From Tilletia caries (lineage: Eukaryota > Basidiomycota > Exobasidiomycetes > Tilletiales > Tilletiaceae): 64,000 nt of DNA. How positions within the stretch are numbered: the stretch's first letter is position 1; every line of letters starts with the position of its first letter. Location: positions 558,001 through 622,000 of the forward strand of contig JALUTQ010000038.1 in NCBI GenBank assembly GCA_032718865.1, in the 5' to 3' direction. The notes under the pieces are model-generated. The model was not told the DNA's origin and ran no database searches. It saw nothing but the letters and a program-made list of their open reading frames with translations. Shown here piece after piece: positions 54,061-64,000 of the stretch. A program made the translations under genes and the position numbers.

Positions 54061-57000
54061 TCCCCCCCCATCGACAAGCCTCGCGTCCGCGCGAGGCCCT
54101 TAAGCTCCTTGCGATGCCGCCAGCAACGCGTCCGCCCGCGCCTGTCCGTCAGGCAGGATGATCGTGTCCCGCTGACGCAACCGACGCAGTTCCAACTCTG
54201 TCCGAGCCCGCTTCTCAAAGCGACGCTGTGCCCATCGCAACCCTGGCAACTCGGTGTCAGCCTGCCATGTCGGCGCCGGTCCAGCCCATTTCACCAAGTA
54301 ATCGAACTTGCCGTTGTCGTCCAAGACATTCGGCCTCCGGCCCAAGAACCCCTTGACCCGCAATTCATCCAGCCCACCCTCCGCGGCAACACCAGCTTGA
54401 GCTCTGGGCACGAAATGGTCGGGTCTCCTTTGAACGGCTCCAATGCGGTGATCGGCAACACGGGATGGGCGGTGAACCACTCTGGCACATCGAGTTCGTA
54501 CGCCAATTCGCCGATCCGCCGCTTGACCTTGAAAGGACCTATGTACCGCGCGGCCAGTTTGGTTCGGGCTTGGTCCGTAGGGTCCAGGCGCATTCGATAA
54601 TTCTTGACGTCGACCATGACCGAATCCCCAACCTTGAAGTCCAACTTCATGTGCCTCTCGTTGTATGCCCTCTCCTGCCGCTCTTGAGCCAGTGCCGCCG
54701 ACTCTTGCGCATCTCGGTGGATGGCCAGCAGGCCTGCGACGGTCGCGTTGGGCTTGTCGCTCGCGGCGAGGACGCTGTCTTTAAGTGGAAAGAGGCTAGG
54801 CTCGCGCCCAAAACCCAGCATGAACGGGCTCTGCCCCGTGCTCGCCTGCCTTTGCGCATTGTGCGCCATGGCCAGCGGTGCCAACTTCGAGTCCCAGTCG
54901 TGCTGGTCGATGGCCACATAGTGGCGCAACATGATCTCCAGCTGCTGATTCATGCGTTCCACTAGTCCGTCCGTCTGTGGGTGATATGCCGTGGACATCC
55001 GGAGTTTGATGTCGAGGGACTTTGTGAGACACTCCCAAAACTCTGACGTGAACCACGTGTCCCTGTCGCTGATCAGCGCTTTCGGCAGGCCTGTTGTCGG
55101 GAACACATGTTCCAGGAATCGTCTGGCCACCGTCTCTGCCGTGTCCGTTGTCTTGGCTTTGATGAAGAAGGCGAACTTGGTGTATTTGTCCACCACCACC
55201 ATGATCGCGTCAAACCCGTCGGCCGTACGTGGAACCCCTGACACGAAGTCGACTCCGCAGGTGTGGAAGACTTCACTCGGGGTCACGATCGGCTCCATGT
55301 CCCCATACGGCTTGTGGCGGCGTGGCTTGTTGGACTGGCACTCGTAGCATGCCTGGACGTGTGCCGTCACCCTTTGAGACAACGCGTGTGCGAACAAGTA
55401 TTCGTACATGTTGGCCGCCGTGCGATCTGCCGAGGGGTGACCTGATCAAATTGCATGATGATGCTCGTGTATCAACTGCTCGAGCTTCGATCGAGGTACA
55501 CAGAGCTTCACCGTGCCGTCGCCGAAACGAACGAACAGAAGCCGATCCTGTATGAAAAACAGGGAGTCATCGGTGCCTCGATGAACCGCCATGACCTTGC
55601 GTGGGCGCAGAATTCTGATTGGGGGAAGGGTAGGGAGGAGGTGAGTGGGTTGCGGCTTGTCTGCAACCTCTTGCTCTTTGACGGCCGCCCCCTCTTCCAC
55701 ATCGTCACCTGAACCTTTCGTAGCCGCATCTGTCTTCTCTTGCCCTTCATCTGACCCCTCTTCAATCACAAGCCCTTCTTCTTCTCCCTCTTCCTTGTCC
55801 GATCCCTTCTCGCTCGCAGAAGACCCCGAATCCTCCGAGACTGCCTCCTCTTCATTCCCACTAATCTCCATCGCCGATCCCCGTTCCACAGCCTTGGTCC
55901 AGATTCGCCGCCATCGTGGATCTGCCAGGTATCCCTTCTCCCACAGATCCACCTCGTCGATCCCCACCCGCAGTGCACTCACAGCCCGGACGATCCGCTC
56001 GGCCTCGACCGACGCAGACCTCGAGTTCGATCCATCGAACTCGACCGCGCGGAAGCACACGTCGACGTCGTGCTCGCCGTGGTCGCGGTCCGGCAGCGGA
56101 GCACGGGACAGAGCGTCCGCCACGACGTTGTCCTTCCCCTTCGCGTACCACACCTTCACCTTCCCTTCCAGCGGCGCGAGGGCAGCCTTGAACTTTTGGA
56201 CCCGCGTCTCAAACATCTCCGCCGGTTTGAGGTCCCACAGCCACTTCAAGGCGTTGTGGTCCGTCTTTACCTCCACCTCAGAGCCGTCGAAGTAGTGGTG
56301 CAGCTTCTTGACACACCACCACACCCCCATCAACTCGAGATGCGTCGGGGCATAGTTCTTCTCCCCTGCTGTGGTCTGCCGGGACAGGAACAGCACTGGT
56401 CTTTCCCGGCCTTCGTCGTCCACCTGCGACAATAAGCCACCGAGTCCCATCTTGGATGCATCGACGGCCAGGACGAACGGTTTGTCGAAGTCGGGTCGCG
56501 CGAGCACAGGCGCGTGCGTGATGGCCTGGCGGATGTCGTCGAACGCGGCCCGCTCTCGCTCTCCCCACACGAACGAATCCCCGAGGAAAGACTCGTTGAT
56601 CGGCCGAGCCCGGGACGCGAAGTTGACCACGAACCGCCGATACCACGCCGCCATGGCGAAGAAGCGTCGCGCTTCCACTGCGGTTGTCGGTTCCGGGAAC
56701 TGCAAGACTGCCCGAGTCTTCTCATGGTCCGTCATCAGTCCCAACGAGCTCACTCGGAAGCCGAGAAGCGCCACGGAGTCGTATCCGAAGTAGCACTTCG
56801 AAGGTGAGACTGTCAACCCGGCCCGCTCCAATGACGCCAAGATGTTGTCGACGTGCCGAAGGTGATCCTCAAACGTGTCTGAGAAGATGACCACGTCATC
56901 CAAGTACGCGATTGCGTACTCCCACCGAGTGGCGCCCAGTGTCTTGTCCATCGCGCGTTGGAACCAGGCCGGTGCAGACTTCAGGCCGAATGGCATTCGT

Positions 57001-60000
57001 TTGTATCGTCTGAGTCCCCGAAATGTCACGAAGCCGGTCAAGTCCCTAGACGCTGAGTCAAGGAGGAACTGATAGTAGCCTTTATTCAAGTCAATCACTG
57101 TGAAATACTGCGCTTTTCCGAGTCGGTCGAATACCACGTCTGTCATTGGCATCGTATAGTACTCGTCCACCGTCACCTTGTTCAAGGGTCTGTAGTCGTT
57201 ACAGAACCTAATCTTATCCCTCTGCTGTACCAACACCACCCCCGACGCGTACGGACCCCTCGACGGCTCTGATATGTCCAGCGCGTCATGTTCTGCGAGA
57301 GTCTCGTCGATCACTCGCTGCTGTGCGGGAGAAGTTCGCCGGGGCGGTTCGGAGTGCACCCAGTCCTTCTGATCCTCCTTGAGTCGGAGGGACACCTCGC
57401 CAAACTCGTACGTGCCGATGGGGCGGGAGGGTGTTGGCCACACGGCGTGGCTGCTGAGCATGCGCGAGAGCTGCGTCTGCTGCTCCTTGCTCAACGCACT
57501 CGACGCCTTCACCGTCTGATCGAGGCTGGTCGGCAGCTTGATGTCGATCTCGGGGAGGACGGCCGGCGCCGTCGGGTTCGGTGTGCGTAAGGGTGACTCG
57601 TCTCACGTCCGCTTGTCTTGAGGACCACCCTTGCAGATCGCTCAACGCGCGTACCTCGGCGACGCAGCGCATGACTCCATCAACCTCCTTCTGACCCGCC
57701 TTGTCCATCGACCCTCGACATGCCTGCAGCTGCCCCACGGACTCAAATTCGTTGTCCAAGGGTACCAGGTCGCCGAGGGGTCCCCATGCTTGAGGACGAG
57801 GGGTGTGTCTGCGTCGTTCCGCAGTTCGACCGCGTTGGTGCTAGGTCCAACCACGCACCACGGCACCTGTGCCCCTCCCGACTCCGGTTCCTTCCCCATG
57901 AACACCCAAGGACGAACGATCTGATCTTCCGTCACGCCCTGCACCTTGACGAAGCGCGTGGTCCGGGGTCCGATCGTAGTGTCCTCGGCGCACAAGAGGT
58001 GCGCAGCGGGGGTCGTCGGATCCTCCTTTGCCTGGAGCAGCTTGACCTCCGCGTCCGGCCGTTTCTCGAACTCGAGCCGTTCCATCTTCGATCTGGCGTC
58101 GATGCCGTCCGCCTTCATGTTGTCGACACCGAGGATCCAGCCTCCGGTGCAGTCCGTCACGACGTGAAAATCGAACCGGCAGATTACAGGCGCGACGCGG
58201 TTCGTGGTGGGAAACGACACCGGCAGCACGACCACACCTATTGTCCGTTGATAGTCGTCGCCGCGGTACCCACGGATCTTCAACGGCTCGGGCGGGTGGA
58301 CTTCGGCGAAGGGCGCGATTGAGCGCAGTGCCTGGGGGGTAATCATGCTGAGCGGTGATCCCCCGTCAACATGCAGCTCGAACCGATTACGCGCGTCACC
58401 GATGTAGACAGCGGCCTTGTGAGCGACGACAGCGCGATGGCGCGCACCTGGAACGTCTGCCATCGGTGTCGAGTCCGACCGACCGCGGTCCACGGCCCGG
58501 ACGTAGCGCATGGAGGCCTCGTCTTCATCCGACTCGGACGAGTCGTATCCGGACACGCGCACAGCGCGAGCGTTGCGGACTCGGGGCACGTCGTTGTCGT
58601 CGGTCGCGTGCTCGTGTGCGGGAGGGGACGGTGGACGCCGACTCATCACCTCCTGGATGGCAGCGTCGCGCTGTTCATCCGTGCCGGTCTCCAGTGCTAC
58701 CAGTGTGTTCCGGACGACTCTGACTGCGTCTTTGAGCCTCGGACAGTCACGCTTCTGGTGGCCGGGCTGATGACAGTGGTAACAGTTCCCCATCTCCCGG
58801 TCGCGACTCGCCGCAGTATCCGACGCTCGGGGGGGTGCGGCCGACTGGTATGGCGTCGACGCCCCTCTGGCGCGCAGGTGTGAAGGGCTGCTGGCCTCGT
58901 ACGGTGTCTGTCGCGGTCGGGGAGCAGGGGTGAGGGGATTCGGCCGACTTGCCGCCATGGCATCACTCAAATCTTTGAGCGCCTCTCGTGTGCGCCGCTC
59001 CCTGGCCAGCATCAACGACCGGTAATCCGTCCAGTCCTCTGCGTCCTTGGTGCAGCCGTCGAGGAGCATGCTCCAGTACGCCGGAAGGCCTGCGTGAGTG
59101 GATTCGATTGCGTCGCGGACCGTGGCCGTGGTCATCACCGCGTCCAAAGACCGGGGATCGGCGCCGAGGGTGCCTCGATTGACTGCGCGAGCAGTGTGGA
59201 GCTCGGTCACCAGGTCGTATTTCTGGTCGAGGTAGTCAGCGAGATCTCCCTCGGATGGGACGAAATTCTTCTCCTCGAGCTCCCGCTGGACCTGGCTCTC
59301 CGGGCGACAATATGCCTTGAACACCTTGGCGCGCAACTCCAAGAGCGATCGGGGAGGGGGCGCAAGGTGGGAGAACCATGTGTGGGCGGAGCCGGCGAAG
59401 CAGCCGGGGAGGGCGGCCATCATCTCCTCCTCGGTGTGCCGGCTGAACTCGAAGAACTGCGCGAGCCCTCGCCACCAGTTGAAGACCACATCCTTCTGCG
59501 GGTCGAAGATACCGATGTCTTTGGCCTTCGGTCGGTCCAATCGGATCCGGGAGTAGCTGCCACCACTCCGGATGCTGTTTGCCTCCTCCGCTCCGTAAGG
59601 ACCGATGTGGCCCGACGGCACGGTGCCCTGTTCAGGTAGGAGGTGCGGAGGGACGCGCAAATGCGTGCCGTGGGCCTGTGAAGCCCCTTCGGCGCCCAGC
59701 ATCAGATTGGCGGTCGGGTCGGACACCCGAGGCTGGAAAGACACCGTGGGCGCGGGCTGAGACCGAGTTGGCGGGGTCGCACGGCTGGTACGCGGTGTCG
59801 AGCCGTCTCCGCGTCCGTAAGAAGGACGAGCGTTTCCATACGAGGCACGGGAAGGAGGAAGCGGAGGCTCTTGGGCGCGTGTCGACTCTTGCCGGAGCTG
59901 CTTGACCTCAAGGCGCAGTTGGTTCAGCACCTGGGCGATGTCGAGTTGTGACTCCTGGACGGCTGCCCGAACCAGACCGCTGACGTACGAGGCGCTGACC

Positions 60001-60320
60001 TGCGAGCGCTCGGATCGAGGGCGCTCGAGGTCCTCCTCTCCGTCGACGTAGTCGTCCTCAAAGCTGGGGGGCGCCGGGCGCTCTCGAGCGTCACCCAGCC
60101 GTTCAACTCCATCCAACATCTCGGCGTTGAGTCTGGCACGAGAGAGGGAGGGCGAGGAGTGAAGAGCGTCGGGGTCGAGAGGTGCTTCTGCGGGCCGAGT
60201 ATCGGTCCCGCGGCCAGCGCGTACGAGACTGGGCACTCGGCGGTCGCTGGTGGAGTTTTGAGGCGAACTCCTAACCTGGTTGGGGTTGGCCGGCGGTGGT
60301 CCGTGATGATTGTGAACTGC
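54061..60320 (-). mobile_element. Ty3/gypsy chromovirus, 5'-truncated and frame-broken
   Basis: Read on the minus strand. Gag-protease frame about 60320-57642: coiled region, CCHC knuckle CYHCHQPGHQKRDCP, and protease-like VDGGSPLSMI, where the usual D(S/T)G is DGG. Reverse transcriptase 57512-56500: FCNDYRPLN, YLDD, PFGLKSAPAWFQ. RNase H 56500-56000 with DASKMGLGG and TDHNALKWL. Integrase 55409-54500 with GVDFVSG, SDRDTWFTSEFW and HPQTDGLVERMNQ (D-D-E). A chromodomain (YLVKWAGP) in another frame lies at about 54340-54280. Frame breaks occur between protease and RT (two), RT and integrase, and integrase and chromodomain. The 5' LTR and leader are missing; the gag frame abuts a fragment of another gypsy element near 60320. 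Confidence 0.9.
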
Positions 60321-60324
60321 CGTC

Positions 60325-60640
60325 CTAGCAGTTGGTCCTCCCATTCCATCAACGCCTCAAGCACGGCAAGCAGCTCTTGCTCGTGCGTTCGATAGTTCAT
60401 TTGAGCAGAATTGAACTTGCGGCTGTGGAACCCAGCGGGCCGCATTGTTTGCCAGGTTTGGCCCTGGCCGTACAGGCCACCGACGCCAGACGTGGAGGCG
60501 TCGGTAACAACAAAGATAGTGTTGAAATCGTAGCTAGTTGCCGGTCCCACGTACCCCTGTGCTGCTGCTGCTGCTGGTGCTGCTGATGAGTCCCACGGAC
60601 GGACTTGGTGCAGCCAAGCACAAGGCACTGGCGCGCACGC
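60325..60640 (-). mobile_element. Fragment of a second gypsy element (RNase H)
   Basis: The minus-strand frame reads FNTIFVVTDASTSGVGGLYG, MRPAGFHSRKFNSAQMNYRT and HEQELLAVLEALMEWEDQLL, then FTIITDH. These are RNase H motifs (DAS, E of HEQELLA, TDH) of a gypsy lineage different from the neighbour, whose RNase H reads KNYAPTHLELMGV. Nothing else of this element is visible. It is squeezed between the truncated gag and a copia LTR. Confidence 0.85.
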
Positions 60641-61231
60641 GAGGGCGATGCCGGACTACTCCTGCGGTAGTTGTTGGCGGTGATGTCGGAATGCCAGGCA
60701 CAAGGCGCTGATATGTGCTGGTTCCGTAAAGCTGTCCCTGCGGACGAGCTTGTGTCGATGTCGATGGCGACGCGGTCGGTGGTGGTGAGCGCGATGGAAG
60801 AGACTGGGCACAAGGCGCCAATCGGTTCGGTGATGTGTGATGCGGTCTGCGGACGATGATGATATGCCAGTGATGTGATGCTCAATTGCTTGTGGGTGCG
60901 GACGATGGTGGTAGTGAGCATACAGGATGGTGGTGGAAGGACAGGAGGGGAGCTGGCTATTTATAGGGGTGATGTGGAGAAGTTCGCCCAATGGGTGAAG
61001 ATTCTCTGCGGGCAGTGATCATCGGACAGTGATCGCTCACGTGATGGTAAGAGTGTGGGAAACGGAAGTGAGAAGTGGAGCGGAGAGAATAGAGAAAGTA
61101 TCGGCCGAGATAACAAATGAGTGTAGAAGTGGAGGTCACGTGACCTGCCATAGTGTGTGCGGACAAAGGGAAAGTCACAGCATATGCTGGAGCACCATTG
61201 CTGGTCGCTCGCAGCTGGAGAAAAATCAACA
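60641..61231 (-). repeat. Probable 3' LTR region of the copia element
   Basis: On the minus strand the polypurine stretch GTCGAGAGGGAG (61243-61232) is followed by TGTTGATTTTTCTCC, an LTR-type start at 61231. A TATAAATA box lies at 60964-60957 inside it. The far end was not located and may lie between 60640 and 60900; no second LTR copy was found in the window. Confidence 0.5.
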
Positions 61232-63315
61232 CTCCCTCTCGACCAGCCAGTGGTGCGAAAGACGGTCAATGAGATGTTGAATCGGGCGGAGGCTGTAGTC
61301 CCATAGACTCGCGGTGCTTGCAGAGTGTGGAACCGGACACGGGCTTGGTGAGGATGTCTGCGGTCGGACTGTAGACAGACTGGTTGATGTAGTAGGCATC
61401 CTTCATGCGTCGGACGGTGATACCGAGGACGGGGCTGACCTTGTCGATGTCGGTCACGGTCTTGAATACGTGCCTTGTGGGCACAACGTTTGCTCCCTCT
61501 GGAACGGTGACTTCTTCGAGGGTGCCGGTCTTGATAAGGGAATTCAAATCCCTGTCCATGTGATGGACGCGTTCTGGTCGATCAGGCTCAGGTCGTGCAA
61601 GAGCCTCCTCGTATGTGAAAGGGACCTTGTCTGTCGGACTGATTGGAAGCAAGGGACCTTCTGACTCTTGAATGAACATGACGAAGTTGTGACGTTCGCC
61701 TTCTGAATGCTGATCGCGGTCGGAACGACAAGGAGGTTCGTGGACGGGTCGGTCTCCCGTGCACACCACCTTGCGTGGTCGGTCCCTCTGCCCTTCTGCA
61801 GCCGGGAGCGCGTCGTCGTTATCGGGCTCAAGGAAGTCTTCGACGCGAATGACTTCGTGAGGATCGGTCTCCTCTGCTTGCAGACTGGGTTCCCATGCTT
61901 TCGGACAAGCAGGGTCGGACTTGATACGGTCGACGGTCGGTTGAGCGGCAGCAAGGAAGTTCTTGCTTGCCTCGGACTTGACTGGTTCAACGGACTTGAG
62001 TTTGAACACCAGGTAGCGGGCCCTTCCAAGTTTCTGTAGGGGCAGCCGCCAGTCGGACTTGATGTTATGTTGGAGGATAGCGTCACCGTTGTCGCAAATG
62101 ACCTTCCTCCAGCCTCGTTCCATGAGGAGTTCCTCGGAAAGTAGGTTGACTCCTCCTTCCGGAATATGTACGGCGTCCTTGAAGGTGATGCCGCGGCCGT
62201 CAGGCAGGGACCCCATGATGTCGCCAGCCTTGTCGGCCTTGAGCTTACAGCCCACGGTCTTGAATGCAATCTCGGGAATGTTTCGAGAATTGCTGAGCAT
62301 CCACTCGTGCTCGACGATGTGTCGGGATGCTCCGGAGTCTACCATGAAGGCGACGGTGGTGGGGTCGGACTCCCCAGCGAGCCTCGTATGCTCTTCCACT
62401 AGTGCACCGAGGATATCCTCATCCTCCGTGCACACCGCCTTCGCATGGTCGATGGGGCACTCGGTTTGTGCGTGTCCCTTCTCGTGACAGTTCCAGCATA
62501 TGATCCCCCCAGGACCAAGATGCTTGGTGATGGGACAGTCGGCACGAACGTGCCCGTCCCTGGAGCCACAGCCGTAGCATAGTGGTCCATTGTCGCTGCC
62601 TAACGGTCGGGCAGACTTCTTGTTTTGTGATATCCCCTTGATCTTGACGGACTGCTTGGGGTTTTTGGACAGCTGCCATTGCTGCCGCTTCGATCTGTCG
62701 GTCGGACGAACGTTTACGGGCAACGTCCTCTTCTTTGTAGATCTTGATGAGGGCGAAAAACGACCGGTCTTCTTTTGGTAATCCACGCCACTCGCTCTTT
62801 ATCGGACGGAACGCGTGGTCGAGGGTGTCGAGAAAGCAGAGAGCCTTCTCGTCGTCGTTCTTGCCCCAGGGTAAACCTGCTGCTTCTGCTTCGGCCACCA
62901 TCTCGATGTATGTGTTGAGATGTTCGGTCATGTCGCCGGACTCCTCCAAAAAGAGGTTTGCGAGTCTTCGATTGATTGTGGCACGGTGATCGGACGTGTT
63001 GAGGTCGTTGAGGTCGTGGAGGAGAAGCCACATCTCCGAAGAGGTCTTGAGGGCTCTGGTCATAGCAACCATCGGACCGCTGATGGTTCTTTGTATAAGT
63101 GACCGGGCTCGGGCGTCCCGATCCTTCCAAGCCTCGATGAGTTTGAGGTCGGTCGAGGAAGGGATGACGGGCATCGTCGGACAGCAGTCGTAGCCTTGGA
63201 CGATGAGAAGGGCACGGAATCCGTCCAGGATCGGCTCCATTGCTTGACGCCACTTGAAAAAGTTCTCCACGCCTGTAAGGCCGGGTATGCTTGCAGAAGT
63301 GATATTGGTCTCCAT
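61232..63315 (-). mobile_element. Ty1/copia element, internally deleted
   Basis: Gag starts at the ATG at 63315 (METNITSASIPGLTGVENFF) with LIEAWKDRDARARSLI and LNTYIEMVAEAEAAGLPW, typical copia gag. A frame slip near 62650-62700 leads into CYGCGSRDGHVRADCP and CWNCHEKGHAQTECP knuckles, then the protease VDSGASRH. The integrase core and most of the RT/RNase H are missing: a short RT start (LNSLIKTGTLEEVTVPEGAN, PTRHVFKT) is joined to a far C-terminal piece (SPVLGITVRRM, SPTADILTKP). The 61266 end carries the element stop, followed by the polypurine tract. Non-autonomous. Confidence 0.88.
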
Positions 63316-64000
63316 GTTTGAGGCCGCGGTCGTGATGTGGGGATTTTTACGGACCGAAAACCGTTTTTCAGATTCGAAATCGGTTGAGAATTGACCGAAA
63401 TAAAATTTTGGGTTTCGAAAATGTGACCGCTCGGACCTAGTGGGTGAACCGGAATTTGATCGACCCCGAAAGTGAAGGATGAGTTCGGAGGGTTCTTTCT
63501 CGGCGAGGACGAAAGGTACGGACTTGAAAACAAGATGATAAATCAGAGCTTGAGACGGGCGTTCCGGTGGTATGCTTTTCGGGCGGGCACGTGACCGGGA
63601 TCGGGTAAAATTTCGGCCGAGAAAATGAGGGGTCGGTGATGAGGTCGACGGACTTGTGGATGAGGTCGAGAGCCCTAAAGATGGGATCGACGATGGCGAG
63701 GGTGATGAGGAGGGGCGTACGGACGTGCTCAACCTCTAACCCAGGCTCGGACTTGCGGACGATCAGACTCGGACTTTCTGATGGTGAAAAAATGAAATGC
63801 CCTATGATTCCTCTCCCTGAGTGTGTGAAGGATGGATTGTTCCTGCGCACGGACGGACGGACGGACGGACGGACAAGCGCAGACGGACGAGCGCGGCAGG
63901 GAGGAGGATGAGGTCGACGACGGTGGAGTCGACGTCGACGCGGGCGCGGACGATGCGGACGGGGTAAACGGACGGTGCCGACGGACGGACAGGTGGCGCG
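63316..64000. other. Copia leader/upstream region with (GGAC)n microsatellite
   Basis: The gag frame stays open upstream to 63732 (Ser/Pro-rich), but the copia-like part begins at 63315. A (GGAC)n run lies at about 63849-63876, with further GGAC clusters to the window end. No 5' LTR was identified; it may lie outside the window. Confidence 0.5.

Overview
The window is from a filamentous or dimorphic fungus, almost certainly a basidiomycete. The genes are interrupted by many short GT-AG introns, mostly 60-110 nt. The DNA is GC-rich, and the single-copy genes are typically fungal: SREBP/Sre1, Iml1, sedolisin, Rrp15, mitochondrial porin, D-amino-acid oxidase, linker histone H1, copper amine oxidase and Dre2. 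I cannot name the species. Ustilaginomycotina or Pucciniomycotina would fit, but this is only an impression.

Layout: 1-3295 (-) holds most of an SREBP-type bHLH membrane transcription factor that runs off the left edge. It is divergent from a five-exon IML1/DEPDC5 gene (3815-10696, +), the GATOR1/SEACIT subunit that restrains TORC1. A small four-helix membrane protein (11346-12357) follows, then a gene-poor stretch carrying a diverged tandem duplication (12.9-14.3 kb). A secreted sedolisin-type tripeptidyl peptidase (14786-16980, +) is convergent with the ribosome-biogenesis gene RRP15 (17346-18717, -). RRP15 shares a divergent promoter with mitochondrial porin/VDAC (19087-20350, +).

From 20.8 to 28.7 kb lies a graveyard of intron-containing housekeeping-gene relics: a PMT2-type mannosyltransferase in two pieces, an MFS transporter tail, and a FAS2 fatty-acid-synthase piece. 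Inside it sits an intact two-exon gene (23636-25725) for a protein with nearly identical 64-residue repeats and no recognised family. D-amino-acid oxidase (30161-31974, +) and histone H1 (32971-34079, -) follow. A malate dehydrogenase relic of the same kind lies at 48.3 kb.

From about 35.5 to 61 kb mobile DNA dominates. A KDZ-type transposase gene (about 42842 to 36999, -) has been hit three times by non-autonomous elements, each flanked by a perfect 8-bp target duplication. Two of these are nearly identical 876/879-bp copies and one is a 797-bp element of another family. A 348-residue gene of unknown function converges on the KDZ gene so tightly that both stop codons share one CTAG. Copper amine oxidase (44081-46681, -) has a fourth hAT-like miniature element about 200 bp upstream of its ATG. 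A fifth inverted-repeat element lies at 50.0-50.8 kb. DRE2 (51570-52832, -), for cytosolic Fe-S cluster assembly, is the last host gene. The right end is a retrotransposon nest: a frame-broken Ty3/gypsy chromovirus with a chromodomain, a fragment of a second gypsy element, and an internally deleted Ty1/copia element.

All exon borders were read by eye from splice consensus and reading-frame continuity. Family assignments come from recalled motifs, not searches.
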